Assembly (NCBI GenBank): GCA_021797295.1
Contig: JAKAAA010000056.1
Span: forward strand, 1-6,959
From: Thermoplasmata archaeon
Lineage (GTDB): Archaea; Thermoplasmatota; Thermoplasmata; Thermoplasmatales; Thermoplasmataceae
Length of the DNA: 6,959 nucleotides
Direction of reading: 5' to 3'
Of the stretch, positions 1 through 6,730 are shown piece by piece. The notes under the pieces were generated by a model. The model ran no database searches, was not told where the DNA came from, and saw nothing but the letters and a program-made list of their open reading frames with translations. Positions within the stretch are counted from its first letter, which is position 1. The number at the start of each line of letters is the position of its first letter. A program made the translations under genes and the position numbers.

Positions 1-43
1 ATGAATATCACAGAAGAAAATAGTATTAGTAATAAATAGAATA

Positions 44-328
44 TTGTGTACCCACACTGTGAGAGTGAAAAACCCTGTAAAATTCTATGTTTCTAGGAAT
101 ATTATTTTAGATAGATGTAAAGTCACGATTAATAATAATGATATTAAGTTTATAGATATAGGCTCTCCAAGAACGGATTTTTCCAAAATTGCGGAATCAT
201 CCGGAGTTAAAAATAAAAGGATAATAGAATTGAATGACTTTGAAAAGTTTTTACCTGAGGCAATACATTCATCCAAACTGGGAGAACCGATTTTAATTGA
301 TTTTATAACCGAGAAATTTAAACCATGA
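44..328 (+). pseudogene. C-terminal remnant of a thiamine-diphosphate (ThDP) enzyme, acetolactate synthase/benzoylformate decarboxylase type
   Basis: The last 55 or so residues match the end of the ThDP-binding C domain. An IGSPRTDFSKIAESSG stretch (family pattern: Pro, DF, K/R, A, G) is followed by a Glu/Asp-rich helix and the closing PILIDFI strand. Upstream, NPVKFYVSRN resembles the strand that ends in the Asn pair near the metal and cofactor site, but the first Asn is Arg here. Complete family members have about 550 residues. The GDG cofactor motif, expected roughly 28 residues before that Asn, would fall near base 14, and bases 1-43 show nothing like it in any frame; this frame has a TGA at 2-4. 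The gene therefore seems to have lost its front part at about base 44. The only start in frame is a weak TTG at 44 with no promoter or ribosome site seen. It converges on the operon to the right with a 6-base gap. A distant frameshift beyond the window edge cannot be excluded. Confidence 0.6.
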
Positions 329-334
329 ACTTAA

Positions 335-1948
335 TTATCCATAAAATATATTGCCATTATATATTACTAAATTAATCAGTTTTTCCTGTTCTGGTAAATC
401 TTTAAAGTCTACAGGTATAATGTTCCATGCAATAATATCTGCTATTTTTCCCTCCTGTAAACTTCCAATAGATTCCCAACCCATAGTCATAGAACAATTA
501 TAGGTATAACTTTGCAGTGTTTCCTCCAAGTTTATTGATTGACATGGATTAAGTTTATCATCGCCATATTTTGAAGTTTTCATCTGCCTCGAAACTGTTG
601 AAATTATTCCATAAATTGGCTTATAAGGTGTAACTGGGCTATCGGATCCGTTACATAAATTAACACCATTTTTAATCATTTCCATAAACGGAAATAATCT
701 TTTCTCTCTTTTTTTGCCAAAGTTGGCTTTATAGTCATCACCAAAAAAGTAGATAAACGATCCCTGTGTTTCAATGGAAATTTCATTATTTTTAATCTTT
801 AATAAATTTTCTGATGATGGCGATGTACAGTGAACTATGGCATATCTGGCTTTATTTTTAGTCAATATTGCATAATTTATTGCCTCTTCCACTGCCCTAT
901 CACCTATTGCATGAATGCTTATTGTTGATGGAATTTGTGATAAATATTCCAGTGTATTTTTAAATTCTTCCATATCCCAAAGCGGATGACCAAAATTATT
1001 TTTATCGACCTTTGTATAATTTTTATTCCACTCATCTTTCATCCATGCATTTCTAGAAAGACCGCTACCGTCAAGAAAAACCTTGAAACCGGTAAATTTT
1101 AAATTTATATCATTATTTATTTCATTTACAAGTTTTAATTTTTTATTAATATCATTAAAGGAAAAAATTGGTATGGATATTCCGACCTTTATTTTTAAAT
1201 TACCTTTTTGATTAACGTTGTTTAGTGCCTTTATTCTTAATTCCTCATTAATATCTTTACCTGTTCCTCCTATATCTTTTACTGCTGTTATTCCAACTCT
1301 TAGGTATTTATCAGAGGCATATGAAATTGCATCTTCATACTCATCAAGCGAATATTCTGGAATTTTTGATTTTACAAGATCCATGGCACTTGGTTCATAT
1401 AGAATCCCGGTTGGATTACCGGATTCATCCCTTTCTATAACTCCTCCTAGTGGATTATTTTTGTTATCTATTTTAGCTATTTTTAATGCTTCTAAATTAC
1501 ATACTGCGTAATGTTCAGAAAAATGCGTTATAAATATTGGCATTTTAAAATTTATTTTATTAAGGTCATTTACATTAGGTAATTTACCCTCCTTAATATT
1601 GAACTCATTTAAGTTATATCCAAGTAGCCAACCTTTATGTGTTTTTTTAACGTTTTTTTCCAATATTTTTATAACATCAGTGATTGACCTTGCCATTCCA
1701 AGATCAATCTGGTATCTCATTTTGAGGGCGGTCATTGTGAAATGATTATGCGAGTCTATAATTCCAGGGGTTATTATTTTACCCCTTAAATCTAAAACAT
1801 TGTTTTGATCAATATTGTCATCTGGATGATTTATCCCCTCAATTTTTTCTATTTTAATACCATTAATTTTTATTAAAAATAAGCCCTTTTTAAATTCTTT
1901 TCCGTCAAAAAAATTATCACAAATTATTTTATATTGCATATATTTCAC
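335..1948 (-). CDS. YtcJ-type metal-dependent amidohydrolase (Amidohydro_3 family)
   Basis: This is a 537-residue protein of the usual length for the YtcJ-like branch of the amidohydrolase superfamily, cytosolic TIM-barrel hydrolases of amide or imide bonds whose substrates are mostly unknown. Visible landmarks in order are the beta-sandwich start, metal-binding HxH (His67, His69) in IIDSHNHF, GGVIERDESGNPTGILYE (about 168-185), GFKVFLDGSG with Lys289, IHAIGDRAVEEA with His346, His373 in IVHCTS, and the catalytic Asp436 in NGSDSPV. The C-terminal GSLQEGKIADI (495-505) closes the sandwich domain. All expected metal and catalytic positions are present. The start is GTG at 1948, overlapping the upstream stop by 4 bases; an ATG at 1939 is an alternative. 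No good ribosome site precedes either, so translation is probably coupled to the preceding gene. The codon and base use is much more AT-rich (about 30% GC) than that of the other operon genes. Substrate not assignable; an N-acyl or cyclic amide is plausible from context only. Confidence 0.9.
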   Translation of the reverse strand: MKYMQYKIICDNFFDGKEFKKGLFLIKINGIKIEKIEGINHPDDNIDQNNVLDLRGKIITPGIIDSHNHFTMTALKMRYQIDLGMARSITDVIKILEKNVKKTHKGWLLGYNLNEFNIKEGKLPNVNDLNKINFKMPIFITHFSEHYAVCNLEALKIAKIDNKNNPLGGVIERDESGNPTGILYEPSAMDLVKSKIPEYSLDEYEDAISYASDKYLRVGITAVKDIGGTGKDINEELRIKALNNVNQKGNLKIKVGISIPIFSFNDINKKLKLVNEINNDINLKFTGFKVFLDGSGLSRNAWMKDEWNKNYTKVDKNNFGHPLWDMEEFKNTLEYLSQIPSTISIHAIGDRAVEEAINYAILTKNKARYAIVHCTSPSSENLLKIKNNEISIETQGSFIYFFGDDYKANFGKKREKRLFPFMEMIKNGVNLCNGSDSPVTPYKPIYGIISTVSRQMKTSKYGDDKLNPCQSINLEETLQSYTYNCSMTMGWESIGSLQEGKIADIIAWNIIPVDFKDLPEQEKLINLVIYNGNIFYG

Positions 1949-3150
1949 ATTAAATTCTGAACAGTTTTATACAGCACATTAAAGCCGTTTATTAAATCCT
2001 CATCGCTTGTAAATTCTTCCTTTGTGTGGCTTCTTCCATTGTGCGACGGAATGAATATCATAGCAGTTGGCACAACACGGTTCATGTACTGTGCATCATG
2101 CCCTGGCCAGCTATACAGATATTTATATTTTAGATTTAGCTCCCTGCAGGATTTCTCTATCTCCTTTTTCATATCCTCATCGAAGATTGTTGTTTCAGTA
2201 ATCCACTGTCTCTCAAACTTCAGCGAAACTCCTTCTTCTTCTGATATCTTTTCCGCTATTTCACCTGCCATAGATGAATATTCCTCTGCTATGTATTTTT
2301 CCGGACTCCTTGTATCAAGATTCAATTCCACTTTGCCCGGTATAACGTTGTATGCATTGGGGTAGTTATTGAGCTTTCCCACAGTCATAACAAGCTCCTT
2401 ACCAGATTGCTTTGTAAGATCCCTGACCGCGACATTGAACCTCGAGGCTGCAACAAGTGCATCTTTTCTGACCTTCATGGGTGTAGGTCCAGCCTGGTTT
2501 GATTCCCCTGTGAATGATACCCTGTTCACAACCATGGTGACAATTCCTCTGGGTATACCTATCTGGTATCCCTCCAGTTCAAGCACAGGTCCCTGTTCAA
2601 TATGTAATTCTAGATACCTTGATATGCTCTGCTTTTTCACCCTGTTCTCAATTGAACCCATATATCCAGATTTTTGCAAAGCATCTCCGAATGTTATGCC
2701 GTTACTATCCTTTCTTGAATATGTAAATTCTCTGGTAAAAACGCCAGTGGACATCCCGGAGCCGAGCAGGGAAGGCTGAAATCTTGCGCCCTCTTCATTG
2801 GTAAAGTCAATTGCTGTAATCTTTTTATTTGATGATGCCAGTCCATCTTTTAAAATCTGCATTGCAGACATAACTCCGTAGAAGCCGTCGAATCTACCGC
2901 CGTTGGGTACAGAATCCATATGCGATCCTATGGCAGTATTCTCACCAGAACCCAGTGATCCAAATATAAGCCCCGCATCATCAATAAATATTTCAGCACT
3001 GACTTTCTTCATTTCAGCCTCAAGATTCCTTCTGGCTCGAATGTCATATTCATTCAATGCAAGCCTGTTCACGCCTTTATCTGGTTCCCATCCAACAGAT
3101 GTCAATCTGTGGAACATATCTATAAAGCTCTCTCCTGACATAATTCTCAT
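1945..3150 (-). CDS. M20-family Zn-dependent amidohydrolase (N-carbamoyl-L-amino-acid hydrolase / allantoate amidohydrolase / beta-ureidopropionase type)
   Basis: A 401-residue protein of normal family length. These cytosolic dimeric binuclear-metal enzymes hydrolyse N-carbamoyl amino acids, allantoate or ureidopropionate, releasing ammonia and CO2 or a ureido product. Metal ligands are visible: His77 in GSHMDSVPNGG, Asp88 in GRFDGFYG, Glu119/Glu120 in FTNEEGARF, His183 in LELHIEQGPVLE and His375 in GRSHTKEEF. The dimerisation (lid) domain runs from about 206 to 325, with NVIPG and LDTRSP, and SWPGHDAQYM (347-356) precedes the last ligand. One oddity is SNQAGPTPM: the family usually has His where Gln219 stands, and that residue contacts substrate from the lid domain. 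The start is uncertain. The ATG at 3150 overlaps the transporter stop by 4 bases, but the strong GGAGGA at 3151-3156 touches it. The ATG at 3141 (Met4) is spaced better and gives 398 residues. Exact substrate is not decidable from sequence. Confidence 0.9.
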   Translation of the reverse strand: MRIMSGESFIDMFHRLTSVGWEPDKGVNRLALNEYDIRARRNLEAEMKKVSAEIFIDDAGLIFGSLGSGENTAIGSHMDSVPNGGRFDGFYGVMSAMQILKDGLASSNKKITAIDFTNEEGARFQPSLLGSGMSTGVFTREFTYSRKDSNGITFGDALQKSGYMGSIENRVKKQSISRYLELHIEQGPVLELEGYQIGIPRGIVTMVVNRVSFTGESNQAGPTPMKVRKDALVAASRFNVAVRDLTKQSGKELVMTVGKLNNYPNAYNVIPGKVELNLDTRSPEKYIAEEYSSMAGEIAEKISEEEGVSLKFERQWITETTIFDEDMKKEIEKSCRELNLKYKYLYSWPGHDAQYMNRVVPTAMIFIPSHNGRSHTKEEFTSDEDLINGFNVLYKTVQNLM

Positions 3151-4577
3151 TCCTCCACTTCATTAATCTGTTCAAGTCTTAACTTCTTTGTCTTTGGTCC
3201 TAGTATTCCCACTATGAGACCTGCAATCAATGCAGTTAAACCCATTGTTATAAAAGCCCAGGTATACCCGGTTATACCAAATATTCCAGCAGAAAGGGCT
3301 ATTGGGATTATTATAAAGGGGGCTATTGCACCACCTATATGAGCCAGTCCGTCTGTCATTCCCATTGCCGTGGATCTGTCCTCAGTTGGGAACAGCTCCG
3401 AGGAATAAGAATACATGACCGGAAGCCATAGACCCTGTGTAAAGAACACTAGAAATCCTGCCAGAATGAGTAAATATGGAGATGAGACCACACCCCACAT
3501 TACAAAGAAGATCATACTGAGTACCATTATACCGAAACTGATATATTTCCTCTGAACCTTATCTGATATTGCCATACCTGTAAATGAACCAACGAAATCG
3601 CCGGAACTGGATAGGAAGAAATACAGTATGCTTGTAGCTACCGTATATCCATGTGAAACGAATAGAGTTGGTACAACGGAAACTAGGGCATAATCGCCGA
3701 TATAATAGAAAAACCATACGGAAAACAGTAACAACACACGCTTTCCTATTTTTTTGTTAGTGAATAAAGATTTTAAGCCAAGATTTCTTTCTTCCAATGA
3801 TTCTGGAACTTTTGCTACATCCAGCCTTTCAATTTTCCCGTGTACCTTTTTTACATAATCTTCCATTTTTTCTATGATAAGCTGGGCCTTCTGCTTCTGG
3901 CCAGTTTTCAATAGCCATCTGGGCGATTCAGGTAAATATGTAAATCTCATTATTATGATCGGAATAGCAACTATCGCCCCTATTCCAAACATAAGCCTCC
4001 ATCCCCATGAAATTGTCGGAACAACAAAATATGCAAGTGCACCAACAGGCAATATCTCTATCATTCCAACCGCCGTAGCCATCCCTACATATGTTCCTCT
4101 CAGTGTACCAGGTGTTATTTCTGCCATATAGGTTGCGGTAAGTCCAATATCCCCACCTATTGCAATGCCTATTATAAATCTGAAAATTGTTATTTCAACG
4201 AAGTTTGTTGATAATGCAGCAAGTAAAGAACCTAAAGCCGCTATGACTAGAGTAACCAGTAGAGAATTCTTCCTTCCAATCTTCTGTGCGTAGTATCCCA
4301 GTCCCAACTCACCCACTACATATCCTATCAGTCCGGTGGTGATCGGAAGTGCATACAGTGTACTGGAAACTGGTACATGCAATTGCGCAGCAGCCACAGG
4401 CAATATAAATCCTATATTATAAACATCCCAGAATACCAGGAAAAAGCTTATGGCAACAAGTGCTACAACCATTTTACTGTATGGCCTGTACTTCAAACTA
4501 TCCAATCTATAAAGTAAATCCTGTGAATCAATATCTGCTTTGCCAGCATCTCCATTTTTATTTGCTCCTTCTACCAT
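3147..4577 (-). CDS. Major facilitator superfamily transporter, sugar-porter/metabolite:H+ symporter-like
   Basis: A 476-residue integral membrane protein with about 12 hydrophobic segments, beginning near residues 36-60 after a hydrophilic 35-residue N-terminal tail and ending near 460. MFS signatures visible: AQKIGRKNSLL (97-107) in the loop between helices 2 and 3, RFIIGIAIGGDIG (133-145) in helix 4, AEITPGTLRG (152-161) after helix 5, and LPESPRWLLK (215-224) after helix 6, followed by a charged central loop to about 280. In the second half, ELFPTEDRSTAMG (394-406) matches the equivalent sugar-porter motif. Asp51 in the first helix may be proton-linked. The pattern fits the sugar porter and aromatic-acid/metabolite symporter families. 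The substrate is unknown but is inferred to be the compound broken down by its operon partners. It overlaps the aminotransferase stop by 7 bases and the hydrolase start by 4. The start at 4577 is supported by a well-placed AAGGTGGTGA. Confidence 0.92.
   Translation of the reverse strand: MVEGANKNGDAGKADIDSQDLLYRLDSLKYRPYSKMVVALVAISFFLVFWDVYNIGFILPVAAAQLHVPVSSTLYALPITTGLIGYVVGELGLGYYAQKIGRKNSLLVTLVIAALGSLLAALSTNFVEITIFRFIIGIAIGGDIGLTATYMAEITPGTLRGTYVGMATAVGMIEILPVGALAYFVVPTISWGWRLMFGIGAIVAIPIIIMRFTYLPESPRWLLKTGQKQKAQLIIEKMEDYVKKVHGKIERLDVAKVPESLEERNLGLKSLFTNKKIGKRVLLLFSVWFFYYIGDYALVSVVPTLFVSHGYTVATSILYFFLSSSGDFVGSFTGMAISDKVQRKYISFGIMVLSMIFFVMWGVVSSPYLLILAGFLVFFTQGLWLPVMYSYSSELFPTEDRSTAMGMTDGLAHIGGAIAPFIIIPIALSAGIFGITGYTWAFITMGLTALIAGLIVGILGPKTKKLRLEQINEVEE
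3151..3156 (-). promoter_or_regulatory. Ribosome binding site deciding the M20 hydrolase start
   Basis: The minus strand reads GGAGGA directly abutting the ATG at 3150, too close to serve it. The next in-frame ATG, at 3141, is 9 bases away, a normal spacing. The hydrolase therefore probably starts at Met4 (3141), which also removes the 4-base overlap with the transporter. Confidence 0.6.
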
Positions 4578-5872
4578 TTTGTTTTCACCACCTTTTCAAA
4601 TATTTCTATGCCGGTATACAGCAATTCCTGATCTATATTCAAAGCGCTTATAAATCTGAAAGTATTCCCATAATGCCCGCAGGTGTGCATTATAACTCCA
4701 TTTTCAATCATGGCCTTTTTATACCTTGCCATGAAACTAGCATCCATGGGTTTTCCATTATTGCCAAGTTCAATTCCTATCATGAATCCTTTACCACGAA
4801 CCTGTGCAATAACATCACTGTCCATTTCCCTAAATGCCTTAACCAGGTTTTTGCCTCTTTCTGTTACACTGTCCAGCAGGGCAGGTGTTCGCTTTATCAC
4901 CTCTTTTCCCGCAGCGAGGGCCAGTGGATTTGCCCTGTAAGTCCCCAGGTGGAAGGGAGTTGGAAGTTTATCATCAAAATCTTTTCTATAATATACTAAA
5001 GACATGGGAATTCCCCCACCTACAGATTTGCCCACGCATACAATATCAGGTTTTATTCTCTCATGCTCAAATGCCCACATTTTTCCAGTCCTGCCCATCC
5101 CTGACTGGACCTCGTCCACTATCATTATTATATTATTGTTGTCACAGAGCTTTCTCAGCGCCTTCAGAAATCCTTCAGGCGGTACAACATATCCACCTTC
5201 CCCAAGAATAGGTTCCACAAGGAGGGAATCCACATTATTTCCATTGATAGCTGTCTGGATATATTCTATTACGTCGTCAACAGATTTGTCCTCCCAGAGT
5301 ATTCCGGGATATGGTGAACGAATGACTTTAAAGCCAGGACTGTTGTTTCCTGACTTATATTTGCTTTCATATGTTGCAGATATAATACCACCGGAAACAC
5401 CGTGATATGCACCCTCGAATACAATTGTATAAGCATCTTTGCCAGATACTTCATGTGCTATATTAACCGCTGTTTCACAGGCGTCTGCGCCGCTTATCCC
5501 GAAAATGGTTTTGTAATCCCGCATATTGGGAGGAAAAGATGATCTCAATGCTTTCAGGAATTCTATCCTTGCTTCAGTGGGAATCTCCAGTGCGTGCCAG
5601 GTACTTTCCATCTCCTCCCTGACAGCGTCCCTTATGAACTCCGAGTAGCCGAGATTGAGCACCGATATTCCTGTGAGCCAGTCAATGAGTAGATTACCAT
5701 CAACATCCTCAATTACAGAACCATTTGTCGATTTAATAGCTATTGGGAAAACCTTGGGATATGACAGACTTCCCGTTTCATAGTCCTGTTGCGCAGCCAA
5801 CATTTCGCTGCTTTTAGGACCAGGTATCTTTGTTTTTAAATACGGCACTTTGGTAATATCTATATCATGCAT
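4571..5872 (-). CDS. Class III PLP-dependent aminotransferase (omega-amino-acid / 4-aminobutyrate / diaminobutyrate aminotransferase or related racemase)
   Basis: A 433-residue fold-type I PLP enzyme of normal length. Landmarks: IPGPKS (16-21), typical of the GABA/diaminobutyrate group; SGADACETA (128-136) binding the cofactor phosphate; YHG (156-158) stacking on the ring; Glu220 in VEPILGEGG; Asp253 in IVDEVQSGMGRTG binding the pyridine nitrogen; the Schiff-base lysine Lys282 in VGKSVGGGIPM; Thr311 in GTYRANP; and Arg406 near the C-terminus for carboxylate binding. It probably transfers the amino group of an amino acid to 2-oxoglutarate or pyruvate in the cytosol. Archaeal amino-acid racemases share this fold and the IPGPK and GMGRTG features, so racemase activity is a real alternative. 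It is the first gene of the operon. The ATG at 5872 lies about 26 bases downstream of a TATA box and has no ribosome site, so the transcript is probably leaderless. Confidence 0.92.
   Translation of the reverse strand: MHDIDITKVPYLKTKIPGPKSSEMLAAQQDYETGSLSYPKVFPIAIKSTNGSVIEDVDGNLLIDWLTGISVLNLGYSEFIRDAVREEMESTWHALEIPTEARIEFLKALRSSFPPNMRDYKTIFGISGADACETAVNIAHEVSGKDAYTIVFEGAYHGVSGGIISATYESKYKSGNNSPGFKVIRSPYPGILWEDKSVDDVIEYIQTAINGNNVDSLLVEPILGEGGYVVPPEGFLKALRKLCDNNNIIMIVDEVQSGMGRTGKMWAFEHERIKPDIVCVGKSVGGGIPMSLVYYRKDFDDKLPTPFHLGTYRANPLALAAGKEVIKRTPALLDSVTERGKNLVKAFREMDSDVIAQVRGKGFMIGIELGNNGKPMDASFMARYKKAMIENGVIMHTCGHYGNTFRFISALNIDQELLYTGIEIFEKVVKTKW
4585..4594 (-). promoter_or_regulatory. Ribosome binding site of the MFS transporter
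   Basis: On the minus strand this reads AAGGTGGTGA, a close match to the archaeal anti-Shine-Dalgarno complement GGAGGTGA. It ends 7 bases before the ATG at 4577 and lies inside the end of the aminotransferase gene. This supports the annotated transporter start with its hydrophilic N-terminal tail rather than the later Met36. Confidence 0.7.
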
Positions 5873-5878
5873 AAAAAA

Positions 5879-5911
5879 TTTAACAATTATTTCAATATAA
5901 ATATTGTTAAA
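5879..5911. promoter_or_regulatory. Candidate operator: 9-bp perfect inverted repeat around the operon TATA box
   Basis: TTTAACAAT at 5879-5887 and its exact reverse complement ATTGTTAAA at 5903-5911 are separated by 15 bases that contain the operon TATA box. A dimeric regulator bound here would block TBP or polymerase. The match is seen directly; the operator role is inferred. Short AT-only repeats arise by chance in such DNA, but each arm includes the one C or G available, and the placement is apt. No regulator gene is present in the window. Confidence 0.4.
5894..5902 (-). promoter_or_regulatory. TATA box of the catabolic operon
   Basis: The minus strand reads ATTTATATT, centred 26 bases upstream of the aminotransferase ATG at 5872. 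That is the archaeal TATA-to-start-site distance, so transcription is predicted to begin at or next to the start codon. No ribosome site lies between them, as expected for a leaderless mRNA. The surroundings are very AT-rich, so the exact box could shift by a few bases. Confidence 0.55.
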
Positions 5912-5992
5912 AATACGCCGGATAATCTTTTAAGGCAAAATTTTCTATATATAATAAGATATTTAGAAATTATTTCTGTATAATTACATTTT

Positions 5993-6010
5993 AAAAGAAT
6001 TTATAAATAA
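5993..6010 (+). promoter_or_regulatory. BRE/TATA promoter of the short methyltransferase gene
   Basis: A purine-rich AAAAGAA (5993-5999), suited to the TFB recognition element, is followed directly by TTTATAAATAA (6000-6010). The centre of the box is about 24 bases before the ATG at 6028, predicting a leaderless transcript that starts at that codon. The nearby ATG at 6018 opens only a 5-codon frame. This promoter suggests that the truncated methyltransferase reading frame may be expressed as it stands. Confidence 0.5.
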
Positions 6011-6027
6011 TTACTACATGGGATTGT

Positions 6028-6444
6028 ATGGATAATGTTGATATGAGAATTCGTTCATCTAAGCAGGGGGGGACTTGGATGGACTGGGATGACGATCTCA
6101 TAGCTCAATGCCATAAAAGGGAGCGGGGAAGCTCTTACAAAGGAGTATATGGAAGGATGAGATGGAATGCACCATCTCCAACCATTACCACTCAGTTCTT
6201 CAATTATGGATCTGGAAGATTTGGCCACCCAGATCAAGACAGGGCGCTGACGTTACGAGAAGGAGCCATCTTACAAACGTTTCCCAGAGAATACGAATTC
6301 ATTAGACCGATGGAAAAGCCACTATTTGCAAAAATTGGAAGATGGATTGGCAATGCTGTTCCAGTCAGGTTAGCAGAAATGATCGGCATAAGCATACTTA
6401 ACTGGACAGCAAAGGAACGCTTTGATCTCAATACGAGAAAATAG
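6028..6444 (+). CDS. C-terminal portion of a cytosine-5 DNA methyltransferase (target-recognition region plus motifs IX and X), free-standing
   Basis: This 138-residue protein matches only the last third of a type II cytosine-5 DNA methyltransferase. RIRSSKQGGTWMDW (8-20) and KGVYGRMRWNAPSPTITT (38-55) belong to the target-recognition region. RALTLREGAILQTFP (72-86) is motif IX and IGNAVPVRLAE (107-117) is motif X. Motif I for S-adenosylmethionine, the catalytic Pro-Cys loop (IV), ENV (VI) and QxRxR (VIII) are absent. The upstream 155 bases are AT-rich promoter DNA with no trace of them in any frame. GC is about 48% in sampled lines, higher than everything to its left. It has its own TATA box and ATG. 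It may be a truncated remnant, or the small subunit of a two-part enzyme like M.AquI, whose beta subunit carries the same segments. The catalytic partner is not in the window. Alone it cannot methylate DNA. Confidence 0.8.
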   Translation: MDNVDMRIRSSKQGGTWMDWDDDLIAQCHKRERGSSYKGVYGRMRWNAPSPTITTQFFNYGSGRFGHPDQDRALTLREGAILQTFPREYEFIRPMEKPLFAKIGRWIGNAVPVRLAEMIGISILNWTAKERFDLNTRK

Positions 6445-6467
6445 AAACAATATCCGTGAATAATACC

Positions 6468-6730
6468 TCATGGATTGTGCTTTCCTACACTTTCGCAATT
6501 CATCTCCTTCCTAAATATCGGAACTTTCTTGTTTAGGTGTTCGCAACGCCAGAATTTTTTTCTTATAATTTCATTTTACCATTCTCTCGATATCTCCAAT
6601 GTTCTCTTGGTTTCAGTCTTCTTCCTAGTTTTTTCGTAATAACGAAAGTCGTATTATCATATAGTTCTGAACATTCTATGACGATATAACCAAAATCTCC
6701 ATCGAAAAATCTTTCTCTATCTGGCAACCT
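6468..6730 (-). pseudogene. Unrecognised frameshifted reading frame downstream of the right-hand methyltransferase
   Basis: I do not recognise this gene. One minus-strand frame, open from 6730 to its stop at 6563, encodes 54 residues from a TTG at 6727, including DGDFGYIVIECSELYD and KKLGRRLKPREHWRYRENG. The composition is protein-like, with regular hydrophobic strands and many charged residues. It stops at TAA, and a second frame open from 6575 to 6468 continues with RKKFWRCEHLNKKVPIFRKE, of similar character, overlapping by 13 bases. A third frame from the ATG at 6747 supplies a possible beginning, MAFKTEGCQ. Together they suggest one gene of about 90-95 codons broken by one or two frameshifts. 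Its place just downstream of a methyltransferase hints at a decayed restriction endonuclease or accessory gene; the PD...IEC spacing vaguely recalls a PD-(D/E)xK site, but the Lys is Ser, so I make no functional call. Confidence 0.35.
6555..6561 (+). terminator. Possible poly-T terminator for the plus-strand methyltransferase fragment
   Basis: A run of seven T lies about 110 bases beyond the stop at 6444. Archaeal termination commonly uses plain T-tracts without a stem. It falls within the minus-strand debris, so it may be coincidental. No better candidate lies between 6445 and 6554. Confidence 0.25.

Noticed and set aside
2369..2779. A 136-codon plus-strand open frame, with neighbours at 2024-2365 and 2903-3166
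   Set aside because: All are antisense shadows of the M20 hydrolase, with no promoter, ribosome site or recognisable motif.
4460..4999. A 179-codon plus-strand open frame
   Set aside because: It lies antisense to the aminotransferase end and the transporter start, both of which have full family motifs. Its translation is rich in Cys, His and Ser with no domain pattern, so it is a shadow frame.
6563..6727. A PD-(D/E)xK nuclease site in the short minus-strand frame (PD ... IEC)
   Set aside because: The essential Lys is Ser, the fragment is only 54 residues, and the match is no better than chance. Kept as an unidentified remnant instead.
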